From positions 124,001 through 188,000 of the forward strand of contig NZ_BSSM01000010.1 of assembly GCF_030269125.1 (NCBI RefSeq): a DNA stretch of 64,000 nt. Direction: 5' to 3'. The stretch is from Streptomyces hygroscopicus subsp. hygroscopicus (lineage in GTDB: Bacteria > Actinomycetota > Actinomycetes > Streptomycetales > Streptomycetaceae). Position numbers and translations under genes: made by a program. A model generated the notes under the pieces. That model was not told the origin of the DNA and made no database searches. It worked only from the letters and a program-made list of their open reading frames with translations. Positions 16,620 to 24,841 of the stretch are shown in pieces (within the stretch, counting starts at the first letter, position 1; each line of letters begins with the position of its first letter).

Positions 16620-17699
16620 ATGGCCGACACCTCGCTTGACCTCACGCTGGACGCCGCCACGCTCACGGCGCGGCTCGTGGACTTCGCCTCCGAGAGCGGC
16701 ACCGAGAAGCCCCTCGCCGACGCGATCGAGACCGCGCTGCGCGCGCTGCCGCACCTGACGGTGGACCGCCACGGCAACAACGTGGTCGCCCGCACGCACC
16801 TGGGCCGCGCCGAGCGGGTGGTCCTGGCCGGGCACATCGACACCGTGCCGATCGCGGACAACGTGCCCTCGCGCCTCGACGAGGACGGCGTGCTGTGGGG
16901 CTGCGGCACCTGCGACATGAAGTCGGGCGTGGCGGTCCAGCTGCGCCTCGCGGCCACCGTCCCGGCCCCCAACCGTGACCTGACCTTCGTGTTCTACGAC
17001 AACGAGGAGGTCGCCGCCGACCTCAACGGGCTGCGGCACGTCGCGCGGGAGCACCCGGAGTGGCTGGAGGGCGACTTCGCGGTGCTCCTGGAGCCCTCCG
17101 ACGGCGAGGTCGAGGGCGGCTGCCAGGGCACCCTGCGGATGCTGCTGCGGACCGAGGGCGAGCGGGCGCACTCGGCGCGTTCCTGGATGGGCGCCAACGC
17201 CATCCACGCGGCCGCGCCGATCCTGGCCCGCCTCGCGGCCTACGAGCCCCGCTACCCGGTGATCGACGGCCTGGAGTACCGCGAGGGCCTGAACGCCGTG
17301 CGCGTCGACGGCGGCGTCGCGGGCAACGTCATCCCCGACGAGTGCGTGGTCACGGTCAACTTCCGCTACGCCCCCGACCGCACCGAGGAGGAGGCGATCG
17401 CGCACGTCCGCGAGGTGTTCGCGGACTGCGGGGTGGCCGAGTTCGTGATCGACGACCACAGCGGCGGCGCGCTGCCCGGCCTCTCGCACCCGGCCGCGGC
17501 GGCCTTCATCGAGGCGGTCGGCGGTGTCCCCCGCCCCAAGTACGGCTGGACGGACGTCTCCCGTTTCGCCGCGCTCGGCATCCCCGCGGTCAACTACGGC
17601 CCCGGCAACCCGCACCTGGCGCACAAGCGGGACGAGCGCGTGGAGACCGCCAAGATCCTCGCGGCCGAGGAGCGGCTGCGCGGCTGGCTCACCGCGTGA
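16620..17699 (+). CDS. dapE: Succinyl-diaminopimelate desuccinylase
   Basis: 359 residues from ATG 16620. This M20 metallopeptidase hydrolyses N-succinyl-L,L-diaminopimelate to L,L-diaminopimelate and succinate for lysine and peptidoglycan. Metal and catalytic residues are visible: GHIDTVP (His72, Asp74), CGTCDMKSG (Asp99), DNEEV (Glu129/Glu130) and the C-terminal GPGNPHLAHKRDE with the last metal His. The length is normal for the actinobacterial form. It is divergent from the lysozyme-like gene. Confidence 0.95.
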   Translation: MADTSLDLTLDAATLTARLVDFASESGTEKPLADAIETALRALPHLTVDRHGNNVVARTHLGRAERVVLAGHIDTVPIADNVPSRLDEDGVLWGCGTCDMKSGVAVQLRLAATVPAPNRDLTFVFYDNEEVAADLNGLRHVAREHPEWLEGDFAVLLEPSDGEVEGGCQGTLRMLLRTEGERAHSARSWMGANAIHAAAPILARLAAYEPRYPVIDGLEYREGLNAVRVDGGVAGNVIPDECVVTVNFRYAPDRTEEEAIAHVREVFADCGVAEFVIDDHSGGALPGLSHPAAAAFIEAVGGVPRPKYGWTDVSRFAALGIPAVNYGPGNPHLAHKRDERVETAKILAAEERLRGWLTA

Positions 17700-17805
17700 C
17701 CCCGCCGCGCGTGGCGCACGCCTGGCGGACACGCGTAGGTCCCCCCTGTGTAACCCGCGTAGATCTAGGCTGAGGACGAACCACCGGCAAGCGGAGGGAG
17801 CGCAC

Positions 17806-18582
17806 ATGCCTACCGGGAACCCCGAAGGGAAGAAGCAGCCGCCGGACGAGCAGCGGCTCGGGCCGGTCCTCCGGCGGCGGGGCCAGGTGACGCGGAGCAC
17901 GACCGACCAGCGGCTGCTGGACGCGGGCGGCCCCTCCGACTGGGTCCACACCGATCCCTGGCGGGTGCTGCGCATCCAGTCGGAATTCATCGAGGGCTTC
18001 GGCACGCTGGCCGAGCTGCCGCCCGCGATCAGTGTGTTCGGCTCGGCCCGCACCCCGGTGGACTCGCCGGAGTACGACGCCGGGGTCCGGCTCGGCCGGC
18101 GCCTGGTGCAGGCCGGCTGGGCGGTGATCACCGGCGGCGGCCCCGGCGCGATGGAGGCCGCCAACAAGGGCGCCTGCGAGGCGGGCGGCGTCTCGGTCGG
18201 GCTCGGCATCGAGCTGCCCTTCGAGCAGGGGCTGAACCCCTACGTCGACATCGGCCTGAACTTCCGCTACTTCTTCGTCCGCAAGATGATGTTCGTGAAG
18301 TACGCGCAGGGCTTCGTGGTGCTGCCCGGCGGCCTCGGCACCCTGGACGAGTTCTTCGAGGCGCTGACCCTGGTGCAGACCCAGAAGGTCACCCGCTTCC
18401 CGATCGTCCTCTTCGGCAGCGAGTACTGGGGCGGCCTGGTCGACTGGCTCAAGAACACCCTGGTCGCCACCGGAAAGGCCATGGAGAAGGACCTCCTGCT
18501 CTTCCACGTCACCGACGACGTGGAAGAGGCGGTGGCCCTGGTCTCCAAGGAGGCCGCCCGGGACCGGGGTACCGCGCCCTAG
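17806..18582 (+). CDS. LOG-family (TIGR00730) Rossmann-fold protein
   Basis: 258 residues from ATG 17806 with GCGGAGGGAG 5 nt upstream. ITGGGPGAMEAANKGA and VVLPGGLGTLDEFFEALTLVQT are the LOG signatures (GGGxGxM and PGGxGTxxE). Family members hydrolyse nucleoside 5'-monophosphates, including cytokinin ribotides, with release of ribose-5-phosphate. The physiological substrate in Streptomyces is not known. The position after dapE matches Rv1205 in mycobacteria. Its TAG stop overlaps the stop of the convergent folP-like gene on a shared CTAG. Confidence 0.93.
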   Translation: MPTGNPEGKKQPPDEQRLGPVLRRRGQVTRSTTDQRLLDAGGPSDWVHTDPWRVLRIQSEFIEGFGTLAELPPAISVFGSARTPVDSPEYDAGVRLGRRLVQAGWAVITGGGPGAMEAANKGACEAGGVSVGLGIELPFEQGLNPYVDIGLNFRYFFVRKMMFVKYAQGFVVLPGGLGTLDEFFEALTLVQTQKVTRFPIVLFGSEYWGGLVDWLKNTLVATGKAMEKDLLLFHVTDDVEEAVALVSKEAARDRGTAP

Positions 18583-19439
18583 GCCAGACCGCGCCGGGCC
18601 ACCGCGGGGGGGCGGTGGCCCGCGATGGAGGAGACCATGTCGAGCACCTGGCGGGTCTCGGCGACCTCGTGGACGCGGTAGACCATCGCCCCGAGCCACG
18701 AGGACACCGCCGTCGTCGCCAGCGTGCCGATCAGCCGCTCCTTGACCGGCCGGTCCAGCGTCTCCCCGACGAAGTCCTTGTTGGACAGCGACACCAGCAC
18801 CGGCCACCCGGTGGCGGCCATCTCGTCCAGCCGCCGCGTCGCCTCCAGGCTGTGCCGGGTGTTCTTGCCGAAGTCGTGCCCGGGGTCGATCAGCACCGAC
18901 TCCCGCGGCACCCCGAGCGCCACCGCGCGCTCCGCGAGCCCCACGGTCACGTCCAGGACGTCGGCCATGACGTCGTCGTAGGTCACCCGGTGCGGGCGGG
19001 TGCGCGGCTCCGCACCGCCCGCGTGCGTGCACACCAGGCCCACCCGGTGGCGCGCCGCGACCTCGGCGAGGCCCGGGTCCGCGCCGCCCCACGCGTCGTT
19101 CAGCAGGTCCGCGCCCGCCTCGCACACCGCCTCGCCCACCTCGGCCCGCCAGGTGTCCACGCTGATCACCACGTCCGGGAACCGGCGCCGCACCTCCGCC
19201 ACGAAGCCGACCGTGCGCCGCGCCTCCTCCTCGGCCGAGACCTCCTCGCCGGGGCCCGCCTTCACCCCGCCGATGTCGATGATCGCGGCGCCCTCGGCCA
19301 CCGCCTGCTCGACGCGCGCCAGGGCCGGCTCGTCGCGGAACGTCGCCCCCCGGTCGTAGAAGGAGTCGGGGGTCCGGTTCACGATCGCCATGATCACTCG
19401 TTCGTGCGGTCCGAATTCCCGCCTGCCCAGCCTGAGCAT
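18579..19439 (-). CDS. folP: Dihydropteroate synthase fold protein, FolP2 type
   Basis: 286 residues from ATG 19439 with GAGGAAGAGG upstream. The TIM barrel of the pterin-binding family is clear: AIVNRTPDSFYDRG, VISVDTWRA, LLNDAWGG, LIDPGHDFGKN and VLVSLSNKDF. The loop that in active DHPS reads D-x-GGESTRPG is DIGGVKAGPG here and lacks the Ser/Thr and Arg that contact substrates. The same change marks mycobacterial FolP2, which I recall as lacking DHPS activity. It may therefore not make folate. The neighbour DivIVA-domain and tag genes repeat the order around Rv1207 folP2. Confidence 0.85.
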   Translation of the reverse strand: MLRLGRREFGPHERVIMAIVNRTPDSFYDRGATFRDEPALARVEQAVAEGAAIIDIGGVKAGPGEEVSAEEEARRTVGFVAEVRRRFPDVVISVDTWRAEVGEAVCEAGADLLNDAWGGADPGLAEVAARHRVGLVCTHAGGAEPRTRPHRVTYDDVMADVLDVTVGLAERAVALGVPRESVLIDPGHDFGKNTRHSLEATRRLDEMAATGWPVLVSLSNKDFVGETLDRPVKERLIGTLATTAVSSWLGAMVYRVHEVAETRQVLDMVSSIAGHRPPAVARRGLA

Positions 19440-19577
19440 CCGCTGTGACCTCTTCCTCGTACGTCCGGCACTGCGACCGCCAGTGACCCTAACTGTCAGA
19501 CTCGCATGGCACGATCGGAGCTGACAGATTCCGCGTCCGGCACAGTGCCGGCACCCGAGCGTGGGGGCCCCGAGACG

Positions 19578-19937
19578 ATGGTGATGTTCCTGTTCCTGGT
19601 CGTCGCACTGGCCGTCGTGGTCGCCGCGGTGACCCTCGCCGTGGTGGGCGGCGGCGAGAGCGCCCCGCTGCCCGAGGCGGCGCCCGAGCGGCTCCGGGAC
19701 CCGCTGCCCCAGGACCGGCCGGTGGGCCGCGAGGACGTGGAGAGCCTGCGCTTCCCGCTCGCCGCGCGCGGCTACCGGATGTCCGACGTCGACGACGCCC
19801 TCGGCCGCCTCGGCGCCGAACTCGCCGAGCGTGACGCCCGTATCGCGGGCCTGGAGTCCGCGCTGGCCGGGGCTCGGGCCGCCGCCGCCGCGCGCCCCGC
19901 CCCGGACAAGAACGAACACCCGGAGGGCCGGCAGTGA
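19578..19937 (+). CDS. DivIVA-domain small membrane protein
   Basis: 119 residues from ATG 19578, or 143 from ATG 19506. One membrane span at the N-terminus (MVMFLFLVVALAVVVAAVTL). Then a short DivIVA-like motif LRFPLAARGYRMSDVDDALGRLGAEL and a predicted coiled coil (ERDARIAGLESAL). It corresponds in position to Rv1209. Inference: a membrane-tethered polarity or cell-wall-synthesis partner. Its stop overlaps the GTG of the glycosylase gene. Confidence 0.8.
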   Translation: MVMFLFLVVALAVVVAAVTLAVVGGGESAPLPEAAPERLRDPLPQDRPVGREDVESLRFPLAARGYRMSDVDDALGRLGAELAERDARIAGLESALAGARAAAAARPAPDKNEHPEGRQ

Positions 19938-20557
19938 CCGCCGCGATCGCGGGCCCGGACGGCGCGCTGCGCTGCCCGTGGGCCCTGTCCACCGACGACT
20001 ACGTGTCGTACCACGACGAGGAGTGGGGCCGCCCGGTCCACGGCGACGACGCCCTCTTCGAGCGGCTCAGCCTGGAGGCCTTCCAGTCGGGCCTGTCCTG
20101 GATCACCATCCTGCGCCGCAGACCGGGCTTCCGCGCCGCCTTCGCGGGCTTCCGCATCGAGAAGGTCGCCGCCTTCACCGACGAGGACCGCGAGCGCCTG
20201 CTGGCCGATCCGGGCATCATCCGCAACCGCGCCAAGATCGACGCCACCCTCGCCAACGCGCGCGTCCTGGCCGACTGGCCGGCCGGTGACCTGGACGACC
20301 TGATCTGGTCCCACGCCCCCGATCCGAAGACCCGCCCGGCCCCCAGGACCCTCTCCGACGTCCCGGCGGTCACGCCGCAGTCGACGGCCCTGTCCAGGGC
20401 ACTGAAGAAGCGGGGCCTGAAGTTCGTGGGACCGACGACGGCGTACGCGCTGATGCAGGCGTGCGGTCTGGTGAACGACCACCTGGAGACATGCGTGGCG
20501 AGGAGCGCCCGCGGGGGGCGGGTCACCGCCCCAGGTACTTCGGCTTCTCCTTGTTGA
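19934..20557 (+). CDS. tag: DNA-3-methyladenine glycosylase I
   Basis: 207 residues from GTG 19934 (overlaps the previous stop). This repair enzyme excises 3-methyladenine. RCPWALSTDDYVSYHDEEWG carries the zinc-Cys, the Trp and the conserved Glu-Glu pair. LSLEAFQSGLSWITILRRRPGFR is the substrate-pocket helix. RGLKFVGPTTAYALMQACGLVNDH has the second zinc ligands (Cys, His). The helix-hairpin-helix fold is complete. The 3' end overlaps the convergent crotonase gene by 35 bp. Confidence 0.94.
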   Translation: MTAAIAGPDGALRCPWALSTDDYVSYHDEEWGRPVHGDDALFERLSLEAFQSGLSWITILRRRPGFRAAFAGFRIEKVAAFTDEDRERLLADPGIIRNRAKIDATLANARVLADWPAGDLDDLIWSHAPDPKTRPAPRTLSDVPAVTPQSTALSRALKKRGLKFVGPTTAYALMQACGLVNDHLETCVARSARGGRVTAPGTSASPC

Positions 20558-21326
20558 CGAACGCCTGTACGGCGATCGTGTGGTCCTCCGACTGCCCCGC
20601 GCGGGTCTGGAGTTCGTCCTCCTTGTCCAGCGTCTCCTCCAGGGAGTGGGTCAGACCGAAGGCCATCGCCTCCTTGATCGCCGCGTAGGCCATCGTCGGC
20701 CCCGAGGCCAGCTTCCGCGCGACCTTCTCGGCCTCGTCCCGCACCTCGGCGGCGGGTACGACCTTGTTGGCGATCCCCAGCTCCAGCGCGTCCTGCGCGC
20801 TGATGCTGCGCGGGAAGAGCAGCAGGTCGGCAGCCCGGCTGGGCCCGACCACCCGCGGCAGGGTCCAGGAGATGCCGGAGTCCCCGGTGAGGGCGACGCC
20901 GACGAACGAGGTGTTGAAGGACGCGGTGTCGGCGACGACCCGGTAGTCCGCCGCGAGGGCGAACCCGAAGCCCGCGCCCGCCGCGACCCCGTTCACCGCG
21001 GCGACCACCGGCTTCGCCGCCCCCGCGAGCGCCCGCACGATCGGGTTGTAGTGCTCCCTGACCGTGCTCATCGTCTGCCGGGACCCGGTCTCCCGGTCCT
21101 GCGCCAGCAGCCCGATGTGCTCCTTGAGGTCCTGGCCCACGCAGAACGCCCGCTCCCCGGCGGCGGTCAGCAGGACCGCCCGTACGGCCGTGTCACGGAC
21201 CGCCTCCTCGGCCGCCTCCCGCAGCGCGACCTTGGTCGCCACGTTCAGCGCGTTCATCGCCTCGGGGCGGTTCAGCGTGATCGTCGCGAGCCCGTCGCTC
21301 ACCTCGTAGAGCACGGTGTCGGCCAT
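20523..21326 (-). CDS. Enoyl-CoA hydratase/isomerase family protein (crotonase)
   Basis: 267 residues from ATG 21326 with GGAGGGG 8 nt upstream. It has the crotonase oxyanion-hole segments: RAFCVGQDLKEH and AAVNGVAAGAGFGFALAADYRVV. The Asp at DSGISWTLPR stands where PaaG-type isomerases have their acid/base, so a PaaG-like 1,2-epoxyphenylacetyl-CoA isomerase or general enoyl-CoA hydratase is likely. No other phenylacetate genes are nearby, so the pathway is unassigned. Confidence 0.9.
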   Translation of the reverse strand: MADTVLYEVSDGLATITLNRPEAMNALNVATKVALREAAEEAVRDTAVRAVLLTAAGERAFCVGQDLKEHIGLLAQDRETGSRQTMSTVREHYNPIVRALAGAAKPVVAAVNGVAAGAGFGFALAADYRVVADTASFNTSFVGVALTGDSGISWTLPRVVGPSRAADLLLFPRSISAQDALELGIANKVVPAAEVRDEAEKVARKLASGPTMAYAAIKEAMAFGLTHSLEETLDKEDELQTRAGQSEDHTIAVQAFVNKEKPKYLGR

Positions 21327-21699
21327 GGCGCATCCCCTCCGGTTCGCGGTGGTGACGTACCACCCGGTACGCCCCTGTCCGATCACAGCATGGCGGAGAT
21401 CATCGGCCGGCGGCCCGCCCGCGGGTGTGAGGTGCGTCAAAGAAAACGGGGCCGGGGCCGTCCGAAAGGTGTCCACGCGGTGGCGCAGTATCGCAGCCAC
21501 ATCGCCGAATTGAGTGGTTTTGCTCGCGCGCGTTGCGCAAGCGATGCGGACCGACGTTGGTCATCGGGTCCTGAGATGCGGGATAATGGCTTGGAAGCAA
21601 TGTGTTCGATGCCGGTGTCGCGTGTCCGATCCGGTCCCGCGCGTGCCCGCCCGGGTGCCATCGGCAGACGATGAGCTGGTTTCAGGAAGGGGAACGAGC
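21327..21699 (+). other. 373-bp gap before the DUF3117 gene
   Basis: I see no convincing gene. A relatively A/T-rich stretch holds a possible promoter for the DUF3117 gene: TTGGTC (21557-21562) and GATAAT (21582-21587) with a long 19-nt spacer. The leader would be about 105 nt. Confidence 0.4.
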
Positions 21700-21867
21700 A
21701 TGGCGGCCATGAAGCCGCGGACGGGCGATGGCCCGCTCGAGGTGACCAAGGAGGGGCGGGGCATCGTCATGCGCGTTCCGCTCGAAGGCGGCGGTCGACT
21801 CGTCGTCGAGCTGACCCCTGACGAGGCCGAGGCGCTCGGCGACGCCCTCAAGAAGGTCGTCGTCTGA
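21700..21867 (+). CDS. DUF3117 small protein
   Basis: 55 residues, with GGAAGGGGA upstream of ATG 21700. The whole family is about this size and is almost invariant across actinobacteria (Rv1211 in M. tuberculosis). Features are a basic N-terminus (MAAMKPRTGDGPLEVTKEG), a central beta hairpin (IVMRVPLEGGGRLVVELT) and a C-terminal acidic helix (PDEAEALGDALKKVV). The molecular role is unknown. A bidirectional terminator follows. Confidence 0.93.
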   Translation: MAAMKPRTGDGPLEVTKEGRGIVMRVPLEGGGRLVVELTPDEAEALGDALKKVVV

Positions 21868-21887
21868 CACGCGCGCGAGTCAGTCCT

Positions 21888-21929
21888 CACGGCTGCCCCG
21901 GCATCGTACGCGGTGCCGGGGCAGCCGTG
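21888..21929 (+). terminator. Bidirectional terminator between DUF3117 and O-methyltransferase genes
   Basis: A 16-bp perfect inverted repeat (CACGGCTGCCCCGGCA and its complement) around a 10-nt loop, between convergent genes. Confidence 0.85.
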
Positions 21930-21971
21930 TTCCGGGGGCCGCTCCGTCCGCCGTGGTGAGCCCCGGCGCCG

Positions 21972-22604
21972 TCACCGCTTGACGGCGCACAGCAGTCCGT
22001 CGCCGACCGGCAGCAGCGAGGGGACCAGCTCCTGGCTCTCGCGCACCGTGCGCAGCAGCTCCCGCAGCCGCAGCACCTCGGACGGCTGTGGCCCCGAGTC
22101 GACCGTGCGGCCGCTCGCGAAGACGCCCTCGAAGACCACCAGGCCGCCCGAGCGCAGCAGCCGCAGCGACTCGGCGAGATACTCCGGGTACTCCTGCCGG
22201 TCCCCGTCGCAGAAGACGAGGTCGTAGCCCGCGTCCGCGAGCCGGGGCAGCACCTCCAGGGCGCGGCCGGGGATGAAGCGGGCCCGGTTGCTGGCGAAGC
22301 CGCAGGCGCGGAACGCCTGCCGGGCGAACTGCTGGAGCTCCGGCTCCGGATCGACGGTGGTCAGCACCCCGTCCGGGCGCATGCCGTGCAGCAGATGGAT
22401 TCCGGACACCCCGCAGCCCGTGCCGATCTCCGCGACCGCCTTCGCGTCCACGGAGGCGGCGAGCAGGCGCAGCGCGGAACCCGTGCCGGGCGACACCGAG
22501 CGCAGCCCCGCGTCACGGGCGCGGTCGCGGGCCCAGAACAGTGCCTCGTCCTCGGCGGCAAAGGCGTCGGCGAATGCCGAGCTCGTCTGCCGGTTGCCGG
22601 TAAT
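21972..22604 (-). CDS. SAM-dependent O-methyltransferase (family 3), probable ATT start
   Basis: 210 residues if read from ATT 22604, or 174 from the internal GTG 22496. The Rossmann SAM site is AVAEIGTGCGVSGIHLLHGM, then LTTVDPEPE, then LVFCDGDRQEY. Reading from the GTG would remove a conserved-looking helix (ITGNRQTSSAFADAFAAEDE) that precedes the SAM site in family members. AGGAGAGG lies at ideal distance from the ATT. The open frame extends upstream to a TAA with no ATG, GTG, TTG or CTG before the ATT. It is divergent from sigE, as is Rv1220c in mycobacteria. The substrate is unknown. Confidence 0.85.
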   Translation of the reverse strand: MTGNRQTSSAFADAFAAEDEALFWARDRARDAGLRSVSPGTGSALRLLAASVDAKAVAEIGTGCGVSGIHLLHGMRPDGVLTTVDPEPELQQFARQAFRACGFASNRARFIPGRALEVLPRLADAGYDLVFCDGDRQEYPEYLAESLRLLRSGGLVVFEGVFASGRTVDSGPQPSEVLRLRELLRTVRESQELVPSLLPVGDGLLCAVKR

Positions 22605-22681
22605 GACCCTCTCCTGTCCCCATGGATGCCTCGGCGTGACTGTATCCGTTGGCGTCGGGAACCCGCAGATGGGACCGGGCG

Positions 22682-22709
22682 TTTATAGGGAAGAGACAGG
22701 GCTGGGGAA
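22682..22709 (-). promoter_or_regulatory. Candidate promoter of the O-methyltransferase gene
   Basis: On the reverse strand TTCCCC is followed after 16 nt by TATAAA (plus-strand 22682-22687), about 77 nt before the ATT start. TATAAA is rare in this G+C-rich sequence. Confidence 0.45.
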
Positions 22710-22832
22710 CGCTTCGGGGGGCGAGAGGTGGAGCAGGGCACCGCACAACTGCTGACGCAGCGGCACGAGCCGCGCCAGCGAGTATCAAATTCTCGTAAAA
22801 CCGCTTATCCGGAGCTAACGGGCGAGGTGGCT

Positions 22833-23618
22833 ATGGTAGGGGCTCCACTGGACACCACCAGAGCCGACAGGGGAGGTGCGGCTGCGCCCGGGGACCGGGG
22901 CGGAGTGCTGCGGCGCTTCCTCGGGTCGGCGGGCAGGCCGAAATCCGTGACCGACACCGCTGCTGACAGCCACGCCACCGGCATCGCCGGGGGCGACGCC
23001 CAGACCGCGACCTTCACCAGTGACGCGGACGGGCAGGCGTGGACTCCGCCCACCTGGGACGAGATCGTCAGCACCCACAGCGCCCGCGTCTACCGCCTCG
23101 CCTACCGCCTCACCGGCAATCAGCACGACGCCGAGGACCTCACCCAGGAGGTCTTCGTCCGCGTCTTCCGCTCCCTGTCGACGTACTCGCCGGGCACCTT
23201 CGAGGGCTGGCTGCACCGCATCACCACGAACCTGTTCCTGGACATGGTCCGGCGCAAGCAGCGCATCCGCTTCGACGCCCTCGGCGAGGACGCGGCCGAG
23301 CGCCTGGCCAGCCGCGAACCCACCCCGCAGCAGCTCTTCAACGACGCGCACTTCGACGCCGACGTCCAGCAGGCCCTGGACACCCTCGCGCCCGAGTTCC
23401 GCGCCGCCGTCGTCCTGTGCGACATCGAAGGGCTGTCGTACGAGGAGATCGCCGCGACCCTCGGCGTGAAGCTCGGCACCGTCCGCTCGCGCATCCACCG
23501 CGGCCGCTCCCAGCTCCGCAAGGCCCTGGCGCACCGCTCACCGGAGGCCCGCGCGGCCGAGCGGCGCACGTTCATGGCCCGGGTCCCCGCACTGGGGGGA
23601 GGGGGCGCGACGGCGTGA
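22833..23618 (+). CDS. sigE: ECF RNA polymerase sigma factor SigE
   Basis: 261 residues from ATG 22833 (GAGGTGG upstream; GTG 22827 possible). A disordered N-terminus of about 70 residues precedes sigma-2 (HSARVYRLAYRLTGNQHDAEDLTQEVFVRVF, read in parts) with the core-binding DAEDLTQE. Sigma-4 carries LSYEEIAATLGVKLGTVRSRIHRGR. It directs transcription for envelope stress in actinobacteria. Overlap with the anti-sigma gene, followed by htrA and tatB, gives the conserved sigE-rseA-htrA-tatB order of M. tuberculosis Rv1221-Rv1224. It is not the cseB/cseC-linked SigE of S. coelicolor. Confidence 0.93.
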   Translation: MVGAPLDTTRADRGGAAAPGDRGGVLRRFLGSAGRPKSVTDTAADSHATGIAGGDAQTATFTSDADGQAWTPPTWDEIVSTHSARVYRLAYRLTGNQHDAEDLTQEVFVRVFRSLSTYSPGTFEGWLHRITTNLFLDMVRRKQRIRFDALGEDAAERLASREPTPQQLFNDAHFDADVQQALDTLAPEFRAAVVLCDIEGLSYEEIAATLGVKLGTVRSRIHRGRSQLRKALAHRSPEARAAERRTFMARVPALGGGGATA

Positions 23619-24685
23619 GCGGATCACGGCAGAAACCCGAGGTGGCACACCTCGCCGAGCAGCATCTGGGAGACCGGCTCTCCGCCCTGGTGGACGGAGA
23701 GCTCGGTCATGACACGCGCGAACGCGTCCTCGCCCACCTGGCCACCTGCGCCCGCTGCAAGGCGGAGGCGGACGCCCAGCGCGCGCTGAAGAGCGTGTTC
23801 GCGACCGCGGCCCCGCCCCCGCCCTCCGCGAGCCTGCTGGCCCGCCTCCAGGGTCTCCCCGGCGGCGATCCGGACGGCGGCACCCCGCCCGGCGGGCCGT
23901 TCGGCGGCGGAGAGGACCGGACCCCCGGCGATCCCGACGTGTTCGGCCCGAGCCGGGGCTTCTCCTTCGGCTACGTCCCGGCACGCCCCCACGGACCGGG
24001 CCGCGAGCGGACCCGCTTCCACGAGGGGGGCGGCCCGCTCGGGGACGGCGGCTTCCGCATCCACCCGGTCGGCCGTCCGGACGACGGCCGCTCCGCCTCG
24101 CGCGGACTGCGCTTCGCCTTCGCCGCCGCCGGCGCGGTGTCGCTGGCCGCGGTCGCCCTCGGCGGGGTCACCACCGCCATCCCGGGCTACCCGGCCGCGG
24201 ACGCCCGCGGCACCGGCAGCAACGTGATCCCGGCCCGCACCACGGGCACCGGCGGGAGCACGGGCGGGAACGCGTCGGCGTCCGAGGCCCAGCGCCGCCG
24301 TCAGGGGCCGCTGCTCGCCCAGGGCGGCGGGGCACTGCTCGGGCGCACGACTCCCCGGCCGACCGCCGTGACCGCACCCCTGGTGCCGGGCGCGCCGGAC
24401 CCCACGGCCGGGCCGGACCAGAACACCGGCGCCCGGCCGGCCGGGCCGCTGATGGCGGGTGCCAACGCGGTGACCCCGCTGATAGGCCCGCTGGACAAGG
24501 CCATGGACCTGCCGCTGGGCAAGTGGTCCAAGGCGCCCATGGTCCCGGGGCTGCTCTCCGACACCGGCCCCGCCCCCGCCCCGCACAACTTCGTCCGCCC
24601 CTCGGCGTCCTCGGCGTCCTCGGCGTCGTCGGCCCCGGCGGCGTCCCGCCTGTCGGCTCCGGTCGTCCCGCACCGGGAACACTGA
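23615..24685 (+). CDS. Membrane anti-sigma factor with zinc finger (RseA-like)
   Basis: 356 residues from GTG 23615, overlapping the sigE stop by 4 bp. The N-terminal zinc-binding anti-sigma domain has HLATCARCKAE (H41, C45, C48), the zf-HC2 pattern. One membrane span lies at about 163-185 (FAFAAAGAVSLAAVALGGV). The extracytoplasmic tail is low complexity and Pro/Ala/Ser-rich. It should sequester SigE at the membrane and release it when the zinc finger is oxidised or the protein is degraded. It is much longer than mycobacterial RseA because of the disordered inserts. Confidence 0.92.
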   Translation: MSGSRQKPEVAHLAEQHLGDRLSALVDGELGHDTRERVLAHLATCARCKAEADAQRALKSVFATAAPPPPSASLLARLQGLPGGDPDGGTPPGGPFGGGEDRTPGDPDVFGPSRGFSFGYVPARPHGPGRERTRFHEGGGPLGDGGFRIHPVGRPDDGRSASRGLRFAFAAAGAVSLAAVALGGVTTAIPGYPAADARGTGSNVIPARTTGTGGSTGGNASASEAQRRRQGPLLAQGGGALLGRTTPRPTAVTAPLVPGAPDPTAGPDQNTGARPAGPLMAGANAVTPLIGPLDKAMDLPLGKWSKAPMVPGLLSDTGPAPAPHNFVRPSASSASSASSAPAASRLSAPVVPHREH

Positions 24686-24841
24686 CGCGGCCACACTGAC
24701 GCGGGAGCCCTGGCCCGGAAGCCGGGCCCGGGTGTTCGACCGGCCCCGCGCAGGGGCCCGCGACCTGGTTGAATCCGGGCACGTAGCCGATGTCCCGCGG
24801 CCGCCGCCCAGCGCGGGGCCGCGGCCAGCCGTGGGGAGAGC

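Noticed and set aside
22833..23618. SigE of the CseABC cell-envelope system
   Set aside because: No cseA, cseB or cseC follows. Instead a zinc-finger anti-sigma, htrA and tatB do, so it is the RseA-type locus.
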